Assembly (NCBI RefSeq): GCF_000620705.1
Contig: NZ_KK211171.1
Span: forward strand, 203,143-267,142
Origin: Nocardioides sp. URHA0020
Lineage (GTDB): Bacteria; Actinomycetota; Actinomycetes; Propionibacteriales; Nocardioidaceae
DNA: 64,000 nt
Direction: 5' to 3'
Each line of letters opens with the position of its first letter. Within the stretch, counting starts at the first letter, position 1. A program made the translations under genes and the position numbers. The notes beneath the pieces were generated by a model that was not told where the DNA came from, made no database searches, and was given only the letters and a program-made list of their open reading frames with translations. Of the stretch, positions 54,041 through 62,693 are shown piece by piece.

Positions 54041-56158
54041 TCAGTCGAGGAGCTCACCGGCCGTGATCGGGATCGAGCGCACCCGCGTCCCCGTGGCGTG
54101 GAAGGCGGCGTTGGCGACCGCGGCAGCGGTGCCCACGATCCCGATCTCGCCGATGCCCCGGCCGCCCGCCGGCGTGAACACCTGGTCGGACTCCTCGAGC
54201 CACTCGGCGTCCACGTCGAGCACGTCGGCGTGCGAGGCGACGTGGTAGGTCGCCAGGTCCTGGGTGACCACGTGGCCGAAGCGGGCGTCGCGGTACGACG
54301 TCTCGAACAGCGCCGCCGACAGCCCCATCACCAGTCCCCCGACGAGCTGCGAGTGCGCCGTCATCGGATTGATCACCCGGCCGACCGAGTAGACGCCGAG
54401 CAGCCGCGGCACGCGGACCTCCCCGGTCCAGCGGTTGACCCGAGCCTCCGCGAAGACCGCACCGAAGGAGTGGAAGGCGAACTCCTCCTCGGCCGGGTTG
54501 TCGGCGGCCGAGGCGGTCGTCTCCACGCCCGCGTCGGGCGACGGGCCGTGGTCGGCGCGGAACCGCTGGGCGGCCGCCACGATCGCCGTACCCCACGAGC
54601 TGGTGCCGGAGGAGCCACCGGCGACCGAGGCCGCGGGCAGCCGGGTGTCGGCGATCGCCAGGTCGATCGCGGCCGGGGAGACGTCCAGCGCGTCGGCGGC
54701 GATCTGGGTGAGCACCGTGCGGGCGCCGGTGCCGATGTCGACGGCGCCGATGGAGACGGCGTACCGGCCCTTGCCCAGGGCCAGCACCCGAGCGGCGTTG
54801 CCCGGCGACCTCATCGCGGGGTACGTCGCGGACGCGACCCCGGTCCCGACCCACCAGTCGCCGTCGGCGGTCGTCCGTGGCTCCGGCGGCCTGTCCTCCC
54901 ACCCGAACCGGTCGGCACCGCGGTGGAGGCACTCGACCAGGCGCCGCTGGTGGAAGGGCTTGCCGCTCTCCGGGTCGATGTCCGGCTCGTTGCGCTCGCG
55001 CAGCACGATCGGGTCGACCCCGCACGCGACCGCGAGCTCGTCCATGGCGACCTCGTGGGCGAACATGCCGGGCATCTCGCCGGGGGCGCGCATCCACGAC
55101 GGGACCGCGACGTCCAGTCGCGCGAGCCGGTGGCTGGTGCGACGGTTCGGCGCGGCGTACATCATCCGGGTCGGGGCGGCCGTCTGCTCGGCGAACTCCC
55201 GGACCACCGAGGTCTGCTCCTGCACGGCGTGCTCGATCGCCACGAGCGTGCCGTCGGCCGCGGCGCCGAGCCGCACGTGCGAGATGGTCGCGGTGCGGTA
55301 GCCGGTGAGCGCGAACATCTGCTGCCGCGTCACCGCCAGCTTGACCGGTCGCCCGTGGGTCGTGCGGGCGGCAAGCGCCGCCGCCATCACGTGCGAGTGC
55401 GCCTCACCCTTGCTGCCGAACCCACCGCCGACGTACGGCGCCCGCACCCGCACCTGCTCGGGCTGCAGGCCCAGCATCGGCGCCAGGGCCTGGACGACGC
55501 CGTGCACGCCCTGCGTGGAGTCGAACATCGAGAGCACCTCCCGGTCGCCCTCCTGCCCCCACCACGCGAGCGTGGCGTGCGGCTCCAGCGGGTTGTTGTG
55601 CTCGTACGCCGTCCGGTAGTCCTGGTCGACGACCACGTCGGCGCTCGCCAGGGCCGCGTCCACGTCGCCCTCGTCGGTGTCGGTCTCCATGGCGGGGTTG
55701 ACCTGGTCGGGCCGGTACGTCGCGTTGTCGACGCGCAGCTCGGCCTCGTGCGGCTCCTGGTCGTAGCCGACGGCGACGAGGGCCGCTCCCTCGCGGGCGG
55801 CCTCCGGGGTCTCGGCGAGCACCAGGGCCACGATCTGACCGCGGAAGCCGACGCGGTCGTCCTGGAGGATCGCCAGCTCGCCGTTGTCGGTGTCGTCGAG
55901 GCGGGGGGCGTTGGTGTGGTCGAGCACGGCCACCACCCCGGGGTGGGCCAGGGACGCCGCGCTGTCGACGCGCGTCACCCGCCCCTTGGCGACCGTCGAC
56001 TGGACGAGCCAGACGTGCAGCGGGTCGATGACCCCGTCGGCCTCACCGTGCTCGACGGCGTACGCCGCCCGACCGGTGACCTTCTCCGGGCCGTCGACCC
56101 GGTCGTGGTGGCTGCCGATCGCGCGCGCCTCGACGGGTCGCGTGGCCTGCTCGGTCAT
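54041..56158 (-). CDS. Molybdopterin-binding subunit of a xanthine dehydrogenase/aldehyde oxidase-family enzyme
   Basis: The 705-residue large subunit has GSHHDRVDGPEKVTGRAAYAVE, VRVRAPYVGGGFGSKGEAH (cofactor region), APGEMPGMFAHEVAMDELA, and the C-terminal GGRGIGEIGIVGTAAAVANA with the catalytic Glu. It carries the molybdenum cytosine dinucleotide and hydroxylates an aldehyde or heterocycle. The ATG at 56158 overlaps the FAD subunit stop (ATGA). The frame continues upstream but that extension lies antisense-frame to the FAD subunit. Together with the next two genes it forms a PaoABC/YagTSR-like complex. Confidence 0.9.
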   Translation of the reverse strand: MTEQATRPVEARAIGSHHDRVDGPEKVTGRAAYAVEHGEADGVIDPLHVWLVQSTVAKGRVTRVDSAASLAHPGVVAVLDHTNAPRLDDTDNGELAILQDDRVGFRGQIVALVLAETPEAAREGAALVAVGYDQEPHEAELRVDNATYRPDQVNPAMETDTDEGDVDAALASADVVVDQDYRTAYEHNNPLEPHATLAWWGQEGDREVLSMFDSTQGVHGVVQALAPMLGLQPEQVRVRAPYVGGGFGSKGEAHSHVMAAALAARTTHGRPVKLAVTRQQMFALTGYRTATISHVRLGAAADGTLVAIEHAVQEQTSVVREFAEQTAAPTRMMYAAPNRRTSHRLARLDVAVPSWMRAPGEMPGMFAHEVAMDELAVACGVDPIVLRERNEPDIDPESGKPFHQRRLVECLHRGADRFGWEDRPPEPRTTADGDWWVGTGVASATYPAMRSPGNAARVLALGKGRYAVSIGAVDIGTGARTVLTQIAADALDVSPAAIDLAIADTRLPAASVAGGSSGTSSWGTAIVAAAQRFRADHGPSPDAGVETTASAADNPAEEEFAFHSFGAVFAEARVNRWTGEVRVPRLLGVYSVGRVINPMTAHSQLVGGLVMGLSAALFETSYRDARFGHVVTQDLATYHVASHADVLDVDAEWLEESDQVFTPAGGRGIGEIGIVGTAAAVANAAFHATGTRVRSIPITAGELLD

Positions 56159-57156
56159 CGGGCTGCCTCCTCGGCCAGACGCAGCAGGGTCATCGTGGTC
56201 GCGTTGCGCACCATCGGCACCTTGGAGGCCGTCTGGTCCGTGGTCGTCGCGTCGGCCAGCTCCTCGTCGATGGCCGCCCGCAAGGCGTCCTCGTCGAACG
56301 GCCGGTCGCGGAGCGCGGCCTCCGCACGGCGCGCGCGCCACGGCTTGTGCGCGACACCGCCCCAGGCGAGCCGCACGTCCTGCACCACGCCGCCGGCGAG
56401 GTCCAGGGAGGCGGCCACCGACACGAGCGCGAACGCGAACGAGGCTCGGTCGCGGACCTTCGTGTACGTCGCGTGCTCGTTCGCCGCCGCCGACGGCAGC
56501 TCGACCGCGGTCACGAGGTCGCTGGGCGCCAGGACCGTGTCGAGCTCGGGTCGGTCCCCGGGCAGCCGGTAGAGCTCCTCGATCGGGACCCGCCTCTCGC
56601 CCTCGGGCCCGAGGACCACCACCACGGCGTCCATCGCGGTGAGCGCGACGGCGAGGTCCGACGGGTGCGTCGTGACGCACTCGGGGCTCGCTCCGAGGAT
56701 CGCGTTGTAGCGCCCGTAGCCCTCCAGCGCCGAGCAGCCGCTGCCGGGATCACGCTTGTTGCACGGGGTGGTGACGTCCTGGAAGTAGACGCAGCGGGTG
56801 CGCTGCAGGAGGTTGCCCCCGGTCGTCGCCTGGTTGCGGAGCTGGCCGGAGGCGCCGGCGAGGAGCGCCCGGGCGACCGCCGGGAACCGGGACCGCACGA
56901 CCGGGTGCGCGGCGAGGTCGCTGTTGCGCACGTTGGTGCCGATGCGCAGCCAGCTGCCGTCGGGTCCGTCGTACGCCTCGACGTCGGTCAGGGGCAGCCG
57001 GCTGATGTCGACGAGGAGCTCGGGCGAGGCCACCCCGAGCTTGAGGTGGTCGACGAGGTTGGTCCCGCCGCCCAGGAAGCGGGCGCCGGGCCGGTCGGCC
57101 ACCGCGGCCACCGCGGCGGCCGCGCTGTCGGGGCGGAGGTACTCCAGCTCCCTCAT
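56155..57156 (-). CDS. FAD-binding subunit with [4Fe-4S] cysteines (PaoB/YagS-like)
   Basis: The 333-residue subunit starts with the family sequence ELEYLRPDSAAAAVAAV and RFLGGGTNLVDHLKLG, the FAD pyrophosphate loop. An inserted Cys-rich segment, RCVYFQDVTTPCNKRDPGSG with further Cys, matches the extra [4Fe-4S] cluster of PaoB and distinguishes it from plain CoxM subunits. It transfers electrons from the molybdenum site to the acceptor. It overlaps both neighbours by 4 bases. Confidence 0.88.
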   Translation of the reverse strand: MRELEYLRPDSAAAAVAAVADRPGARFLGGGTNLVDHLKLGVASPELLVDISRLPLTDVEAYDGPDGSWLRIGTNVRNSDLAAHPVVRSRFPAVARALLAGASGQLRNQATTGGNLLQRTRCVYFQDVTTPCNKRDPGSGCSALEGYGRYNAILGASPECVTTHPSDLAVALTAMDAVVVVLGPEGERRVPIEELYRLPGDRPELDTVLAPSDLVTAVELPSAAANEHATYTKVRDRASFAFALVSVAASLDLAGGVVQDVRLAWGGVAHKPWRARRAEAALRDRPFDEDALRAAIDEELADATTTDQTASKVPMVRNATTMTLLRLAEEAAR

Positions 57157-57656
57157 CCGCGCGCCGCCTCGCAGACAGCGGCGAGGATGCCCGGGTAGGC
57201 ACCGCAGCGGCAGAGGTTGCCGCTCATCCGCTCGCGGACCTCGACCTCGCTCGGCTCGATCTCGCCGACGAGGTCCTCGGTGACGTGGCTGGGGTGGCCC
57301 TCCTTGAGCTCGTCGAGCATCCCGACGGCCGAGCAGACCTGTCCGGGAGTGCAGTAGCCGCACTGGTAGCCGTCCTGGTCCAGGAACGCCTGCTGCACCG
57401 GGTGCAGCCCGTCGGCGGCGAGGCCGTCAGCGGTGACGATCTCGGCGCCGTCGTAAGCCACCGCGAGCGCGAGACACGTGAGGTGGCGGCGGCCGTCGAG
57501 GAGGACCGTGCACGACCCGCACTGTCCGTGGTCACAGCCCTTCTTCGGCGAGATGACGCCCAGCCGCTCACGCAGCGCGTCGAGGAGGGTCGTCCGCGTG
57601 TCGACCGTGAGCGAGTGCACCGTCCCGTCGACGGTCAGCGAGAGTTGGGCGTCCAT
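57153..57656 (-). CDS. [2Fe-2S] iron-sulfur subunit of the molybdenum hydroxylase
   Basis: The 167-residue subunit has the plant-type cluster Cys41, Cys46, Cys49 and Cys61 (GCDHGQCGSC then LTC) and the second cluster in YQCGYCTPGQVC and GNLCRCGAYPG. No Tat signal precedes it, unlike Escherichia coli PaoA, so the enzyme is predicted to be cytoplasmic. ATG 57656 is chosen; an earlier in-frame ATG adds eleven non-conserved residues. It is the first gene of the operon. Confidence 0.9.
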   Translation of the reverse strand: MDAQLSLTVDGTVHSLTVDTRTTLLDALRERLGVISPKKGCDHGQCGSCTVLLDGRRHLTCLALAVAYDGAEIVTADGLAADGLHPVQQAFLDQDGYQCGYCTPGQVCSAVGMLDELKEGHPSHVTEDLVGEIEPSEVEVRERMSGNLCRCGAYPGILAAVCEAARG

Positions 57657-57739
57657 GGCGGGGGCGGTACCCACACCCGGTGCGGGCAACCGGTCGTCAG
57701 CGCCCGAATGACGTCCCGGCAGCCGGGTACCGGCAGGTC

Positions 57740-57976
57740 ATGGGAGACCGACAGCACATCAGGAAGTCAGTCCAGGAGCACGGGCCGCTCTCGGTCGAGG
57801 GAGCGCCGGGCGAGGAGGACCTCTCGACTGCCGACGTGGCGGACCGCCTCGACCTCGACCCGGGCGAGCAGCTGAACCGTCCGGACCAGCCGGACGCGCG
57901 CCCCGACGAACGTGAGCGGTTCGAGCACCCGCCGCAGCGGTCGATCGCCGACTCCGACCACCCCGAGGATCGTTGA
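57740..57976 (+). CDS. Small acidic hypothetical protein
   Basis: A 78-residue, highly charged protein (QHIRKSVQEHGPLSVEGAPG, then Asp/Glu/Arg-rich). It is probably disordered after residue 35. GGGTAC at 57725-57730 resembles a minus-10 element 9 bases before the ATG, so the transcript could be nearly leaderless. It is divergent from the molybdenum hydroxylase operon. No family recognised; the coding call rests on codon bias and the open frame. Confidence 0.5.
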   Translation: MGDRQHIRKSVQEHGPLSVEGAPGEEDLSTADVADRLDLDPGEQLNRPDQPDARPDERERFEHPPQRSIADSDHPEDR

Positions 57977-58079
57977 CCCCAGCGGCGGGCGCGCGGTCGA
58001 CGGCCTGAGCCGCGGGCCCGACCGCCGACCGGGTCCGGCACCCCACGCACAGACGCACCCGACGATCCGAGGAGATCCC

Positions 58080-59027
58080 ATGCGCATCGGCTACTTCCTC
58101 TCGTGCGAGGAGTACTCACCCGCCGAGCTCGTCGCCCAGGCAGCGGCCGCCGAGCGGGCGGGCTTCACCGGTCTGTGGATCAGCGACCACTTCCACCCCT
58201 GGAACAACCAGCAGGGCAACAGTCCCCTGATCTGGAGCGTGATCGGCGCCATCAGCCAGGTCTGCGACCTGCACGTGACGACGGCGGTGACCTGTCCGAC
58301 GACCCGGCTGCACCCCGCGATCATCGCCCAGGCCGCCGGCACCTGCGCGGAGCTGCTCGACGGGAGGTTCACCCTCGGCGTCGGCACCGGGGAGGCACTG
58401 AACGAGAGCATCCTCGGCGCACCGTGGCCACCGGCCGACGTACGCCTGGAGATGCTCGAGGAGGCGGTCGCCCTGATCCGCCAGCTGTGGACCGGTGACG
58501 TCGTGACCACGCGGGGCCGCCACTACTCCGTCGACCACGCCCGCATCTACAACGTCCCGGACACCCCGCCCGAGATCTTCGTGTCGGCGTTCGGCCCCAA
58601 GGCGCTGGAGGTCGCCGCCCGGATCGGCGACGGGTACATCGGGACGGCGCCCGACGCCGACCTGGTGACCGCCTTCAAGGACGCCTCGGGCGGCAGGCCC
58701 GCCCAGGCCGGCGCCAAGGTGGCCTTCGCCCCGACCCGGGAGGAGGGCTGGGAGCACGCCCATCGGCTGTGGCCGAACGCCGGCCTGCCCGGCGAGCTGG
58801 CCCAGGTCCTCCCCACCCCCGAGCACTTCCAGCAGGCCACCGAGCTGGTCACCATGGAGTCGACCCGGGAGTCGGTCGTCGCCGGCAGCGACCCCGAGGA
58901 CCACCTGCGCCAGATCACGCAGTACGCCGACGCGGGCTACGACGAGCTCTACCTCGCGAACATGGGCCCGCACGCGCTGGAGATGATCGAGTTCTACGGC
59001 ACCGACGTGCTGCCGAAGCTCGGCTGA
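58080..59027 (+). CDS. F420-dependent LLM-class oxidoreductase (G6PD-like)
   Basis: The 315-residue protein starts MRIGYFLSCEEYSPAELVAQ. It contains LWISDHFHPWNNQQGNSPLIWSVIGAI, DLHVTTAVTCPTTRLHPAIIAQAAGT and RFTLGVGTGEALNE, with YAD-GYDELYLANMGP near the end. These match the F420-dependent glucose-6-phosphate-dehydrogenase-related branch of the LLM family. It would transfer hydride to deazaflavin F420; its substrate is unclear. GAGGAG precedes the ATG. It converges on the FAD/Rieske gene with only 7 bases between stops. Confidence 0.87.
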   Translation: MRIGYFLSCEEYSPAELVAQAAAAERAGFTGLWISDHFHPWNNQQGNSPLIWSVIGAISQVCDLHVTTAVTCPTTRLHPAIIAQAAGTCAELLDGRFTLGVGTGEALNESILGAPWPPADVRLEMLEEAVALIRQLWTGDVVTTRGRHYSVDHARIYNVPDTPPEIFVSAFGPKALEVAARIGDGYIGTAPDADLVTAFKDASGGRPAQAGAKVAFAPTREEGWEHAHRLWPNAGLPGELAQVLPTPEHFQQATELVTMESTRESVVAGSDPEDHLRQITQYADAGYDELYLANMGPHALEMIEFYGTDVLPKLG

Positions 59028-59034
59028 GCCCGGG

Positions 59035-60518
59035 TCAGGGGTCGACGCGGCGCAGCGGCGAGGTCGCGGGACCTTCGAGGACCTCACCGGTGGCGCTGAA
59101 GCGCGAGCCGTGCAGCGGGCAGTCCCAGCTGGACTCGGCATCGTTCCAGTGCAGCACGCCGCCGAGATGGGTGCAGAGCGCACGACCGCACACACCTGGC
59201 CGTCGGTCTGCGCGGTCCCGACCGGCCGGACCCCGACCCGGCCGACGTCGGCCTGCCCCTCGTCGGGCGCCGTGTCAGGCGAGCCACGAAGCTCGGCGGC
59301 GGCCAGCCTCGCCGCGCCGGCCGCGACGACCTGCGCGTTGATCCGTCCGAGCTCCAGCGCGCCCCGCGCTCGGGTGACCCTGCGGTGGACCGGCTCGGCC
59401 CAGGAGGGCGCCTGCCCCAGGATCTGGCCGGAGAGGTCGAGGGCCGAGGCGACGGCGTTCGTCATGCCCCACTTGTCGTAGCCGGTGGCGAGGTAGATGT
59501 CGCCGCCTCCGCGCGGCAGTCGACCCACGAACGGAAGTGCGTCGTGCGAGGTGTAGTCCTGTGCCGACCAGGCATGGGTCTCGACGGCCTCCGGGTAGAA
59601 CTCGTGGGTCCAGGCCCGCAGCCGTTCGACGTGGTCGGCCTCGCTGCGGACCCGTCCGACCGGGTGTCCCTCGCCGCCCACCAGCAGCTTGCGCGACGAC
59701 CCGGGACCCGGAGCGTCTCGTACCGATCGGGTCGGTCCGCCGGCGGACAGCATCATGAGCCGGGGTGGCTCGGGGTGGTCGAAGGCCAGGGCGTAGGAGC
59801 GCTTGGGCTCGAGCTTGGCGAAGTACAGCCCCCGGTCGAGGGTGGGGGTGCCGGTGGCCAGCACGACGGTGCTGCTCTCGATGCGGCTGCCGTCGGACAG
59901 CGTGACGACGGGTGCCGGACCGTGGGAGACCTCCATGACCCGACGCCCCTGGACGACGTGGCCGCCGGCTGCCCGGAGCTCTCGCACCAGGGCGTCGAGG
60001 ACGTCCATCGCATCGAGCTGGGCCTGGTCGGGCAGCACGACCGCTCCGACGTGCAGGAAGGGCACCGGCAGCCGTTCGTCCCACCTCACCTCGAGCCCGA
60101 GGGACGACGCCGCCTCCAGCTCCGCCCGTGCGTGGCGGATTCCCGGGCCGGCGTCGGGCGCGTAGGTGACGGCATCGCGGGTCTGCACGGGGACGCCGTG
60201 GCGCTCGCAGAAGCGGAGCAGCCACGCCTGGCCCTCACGGTTGGCCCGCACGTAGCTCTCGACCACGGGACGTGACTGGTAGCGCAGCAGCCGGGAGTAC
60301 TTCGTCCCCTGCAGCAGCGAGACCTTGCCGGTGGTGTTGCCGGTGGCTCCCGCCCCGACATGGCGGGCCTCCACGACGGCGACGCCGCGGCCGGCCCGCG
60401 CCAGGAGCAGCGCCGTCGTGAGTCCCGTCAGGCCGGCACCCACCACCACGTCGTCGTAGCGCTCGGCGACCTCCTGGTCGGTGACGATGCGATCGCGGTC
60501 CAGCCACAACGACGACAC
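59035..60518 (-). pseudogene. FAD-dependent oxidoreductase with C-terminal Rieske domain, interrupted by a frameshift
   Basis: From GTG 60518 the frame encodes a DAO-type FAD enzyme (DDVVVGAGLTGLTTALLLARAG at the start; YLATGYDKWGMTNAVASAL near the end of the catalytic domain). It then enters [20 protein letters not shown], where it loses homology at about 59184. The Rieske motifs continue in another frame: ALCTHLGG and DCPLHGSRF, with the two Cys-x-His pairs for the [2Fe-2S] cluster, ending at TGA 59035. One missing base (as if GTC-CGT had lost a C) explains the break. The unshifted frame instead runs on antisense through the neighbouring gene. It could be a true mutation or a sequencing error. 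Confidence 0.75.
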
Positions 60519-60541
60519 GGGCGGCGCCTTCCGGGGAACTC

Positions 60542-61096
60542 TCAGCTGTCGGCGGTCGAGAACTGCGCGAGGAACTCGCGGTTGAAGGCAGGGATGTCGT
60601 CGGGCTTGCGGCTGGTGACCAGGTTGGTGTCGACGACGACCTCGCGGTCGACCCACGACCCACCCGCGTTGCGGACGTCGGTCTGCAGGCTCGGCCAGGA
60701 GGTGAGCTCACGACCCTTGACCACGTCGGCCTCGATCAGCGACCAGATGGCGTGACAGATGGCGGCGACCGGCTTGCCCGACTCGACGAACTCGCGCACG
60801 AACGTGACCGCCGCCTCGTTGGTCCGCAGGTCGTCACCGTTCGCCACACCGCCCGGAAGCACCAGCCCGTCGAACTCGGTGACGTCTGCGTCTCCGATCA
60901 CCTGGTCGACCTTGAAGGTGTCGGCCGCGTCGAGGTGGTCGAAGGCCTGCACCGTGCCGGTCTCGATGCTGACCAGGACCGGCTTGCCGCCGGCCTCCTG
61001 GACGGCTTCCCACGGACCCGTGAGCTCGGCCTGCTCGATGCCTTCGGTGGCCACCAGGAATGCGATCGTCTTGTCGTTCAGGGTCGAAGTAGACAT
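60542..61096 (-). CDS. DJ-1/PfpI-family protein (type 1 glutamine amidotransferase-like)
   Basis: The 184-residue protein has the nucleophile elbow AAICHAIWSL (Cys114-His115), Glu19 near the strand ATEGIEQAEL, and LVLPGGVANGDDLR. It belongs to the PfpI/YhbO branch, linked to stress defence, deglycase-like or chaperone activity. GGAGGG lies before the ATG. Its stop is 24 bases upstream of the FAD/Rieske start, so the two share a transcript. Confidence 0.88.
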   Translation of the reverse strand: MSTSTLNDKTIAFLVATEGIEQAELTGPWEAVQEAGGKPVLVSIETGTVQAFDHLDAADTFKVDQVIGDADVTEFDGLVLPGGVANGDDLRTNEAAVTFVREFVESGKPVAAICHAIWSLIEADVVKGRELTSWPSLQTDVRNAGGSWVDREVVVDTNLVTSRKPDDIPAFNREFLAQFSTADS

Positions 61097-61196
61097 GGGT
61101 GAACCCTCCTTCTGTGTGCCTCTCCAGTGACCGATGAGGCAGCATCAGAAACCCACTCGTTGGGGTGGAGCGGCTGGAGCTCGCCCGCGCTCGGGC

Positions 61197-61763
61197 TCAG
61201 GCTCGCTCTCGATGAGCTGCGGGCCACGCCGCCATCGCCGTCTCGGCGATCCCCCGGAGGTCCTCGGTGGTGCCACCGTCGCGCGCACAGCCCGACATGC
61301 CCCGCATGACGGCCACCAGGAACGCCGCGAGCCGGTCGGTGTCGAGCGCGCTCGGCAGCTCGTGGTCCTGCACCCCACGGTCGAGCCGGTCCCTGATCCG
61401 CTGGTGCAGGACCTCGCGCTGCGCGTCGAGCCGAGGCTCGGTCAGCATCAGGCAGCCCGGCGGGGTCGCCGCGCCCGTGTGGGCACGGGCGGTGTCCTCG
61501 AGCATCCGCTCGATGGCCGCTCGTGCAGTCGGCAGCTCGACGGCACGATCCAGGCCCTCACAGGTGCGCGCGAAGTAGCGCGCCGACGCCTCCTCGAACA
61601 GGTGGTGCTTGTCGCCGAACGCCGCGTAGAGGCTGGGGGGCGAGACGCCCATCGCCGAGGTGAGCATCGCGACCGAGGTCCCCTCGTAGCCCGTGCGCCA
61701 GAACAGCTCGACGGCCGTCGCCAGCGCGGCATCGCGATCGAAGCTCCGGGGGCGGCCAGCCAT
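61197..61763 (-). CDS. TetR-family transcriptional regulator
   Basis: The 188-residue protein starts at ATG 61763 with MAGRPRSFDRDAALATAVEL. The helix-turn-helix is about 22-45 (YEGTSVAMLTSAMGVSPPSL then YAAFGDKHHLF). The C-terminal ligand domain is typical of the family (ERMLEDTARAHTG..., HELPSALDTDRLAAFLVAVMRG). It is divergent from the SDR gene at 61850, the usual arrangement in which TetR represses its neighbour. Candidate operators lie between them. Confidence 0.9.
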   Translation of the reverse strand: MAGRPRSFDRDAALATAVELFWRTGYEGTSVAMLTSAMGVSPPSLYAAFGDKHHLFEEASARYFARTCEGLDRAVELPTARAAIERMLEDTARAHTGAATPPGCLMLTEPRLDAQREVLHQRIRDRLDRGVQDHELPSALDTDRLAAFLVAVMRGMSGCARDGGTTEDLRGIAETAMAAWPAAHRERA

Positions 61764-61779
61764 GCCCGCCACCATACCG

Positions 61780-61834
61780 TATCGACCGCTACAGAAGTCT
61801 GGTACGGTCATCCCGCAATCAATAGCGGTCACTA
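61780..61834. promoter_or_regulatory. Paired TetR operator candidates
   Basis: TATCGACCGCTA (61780-61791, plus strand) and its relative TAGTGACCGCTA (61823-61834, minus strand) share GACCGCTA as an 8-bp inverted repeat across the TetR/SDR gap. ACCGTA (61776-61781) and TACGGT (61803-61808) form a second, shorter dyad. Confidence 0.5.
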
Positions 61835-61849
61835 CACAATGGGGTTGGC

Positions 61850-62566
61850 ATGGACATCAAGGACGCGGTGGTGCTGGTCACCGGGGCGAACCGAGGCATC
61901 GGAGCCGAGTTCGTCGAGCAGCTGAAGAAGCGGGGAGCGGGCAAGATCTACGCCGCCGCCCGCGACGTCACCACCCTCGAGGCCGAGGGCATCCACCCGC
62001 TGGAGCTCGACATCACCGATGCCGGTCAGGTCGCGGCGGCGGCCGCCGCGGCCGGGGACGTCCACGTGCTCATCAACAACGCCGGCATCTCGACCGGCAC
62101 CTCGCTGGTGAGCGGTGACGAAGCGACGATCCGGCGCGAGATGGACACCAACTTCTACGGCCCGCTGCTCATGACGCGGGCGTTCGCTCCCATCCTCGGC
62201 TCCAACGGCGGCGGCGCGATCCTGAACGTCGTCTCGGCCCTGTCCTGGTTCACCGCCCCCGGCGTGGGCGCGTACGCCGCGTCGAAGGCCGCGGCCTGGA
62301 TGCTGACCGACAGCACGCGACTCGAGCTCGCCGCCCAGGGCACCCACGTCGTCGGGGTGCACATGGGTCTGGTCGACACCGACATGGCCAGGGGCATGGA
62401 GGCGCCGAAGATCGCGCCGGCGGACCTGGCCGGCGCCGGTCTCGACGCCATCGAGTCCGGCGTCGAGGAGGTGCTCGCCGACGACTGGGCGAGGTTCATC
62501 AAGTCCGGCCTCGTCCTCAGCCCGCAGGAGCGCTACGAGCAGATCTTCTCCGCCCTGGGCACCTGA
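61850..62566 (+). CDS. Short-chain dehydrogenase/reductase controlled by the divergent TetR
   Basis: A 238-residue SDR with TGANRGIG (11-18), NNAG (76-79), Ser129, Tyr142 and Lys146 (YAASK). SWFTAPGVGAYAASKAAAWMLTD and the VDTDMA motif are typical of the actinobacterial SDRs paired with TetR regulators. It reduces or oxidises a small carbonyl or alcohol substrate using NAD(P). The substrate is unknown. Confidence 0.88.
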   Translation: MDIKDAVVLVTGANRGIGAEFVEQLKKRGAGKIYAAARDVTTLEAEGIHPLELDITDAGQVAAAAAAAGDVHVLINNAGISTGTSLVSGDEATIRREMDTNFYGPLLMTRAFAPILGSNGGGAILNVVSALSWFTAPGVGAYAASKAAAWMLTDSTRLELAAQGTHVVGVHMGLVDTDMARGMEAPKIAPADLAGAGLDAIESGVEEVLADDWARFIKSGLVLSPQERYEQIFSALGT

Positions 62567-62600
62567 TCGGTCCCCCTGGGTCGCGGGCGCGGCCGCCGGT

Positions 62601-62625
62601 GTTTCCACCGCGGTGACGCGGCTAC
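62601..62625 (+). promoter_or_regulatory. Candidate SigB/SigF-type promoter upstream of the sulfotransferase gene
   Basis: GTTT, 15 bases, GGCTAC: one mismatch from the general-stress sigma pattern GTTT-N15-GGGTAC. It lies 69 bases before the sulfotransferase ATG. Confidence 0.4.
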
Positions 62626-62693
62626 CGGCGGAGGGCAGGGAGGTGCGGGGAGGTCCGGTCCGCCACCGGCCCGCCCGAGTCAGAGGAGCGCAG

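Noticed and set aside
59184-59190. Programmed minus-one frameshifting in the FAD/Rieske gene
   Set aside because: There is no X-XXY-YYZ slippery heptamer and no evident stimulatory fold at the site. A simple one-base deletion or sequencing error is more economical.
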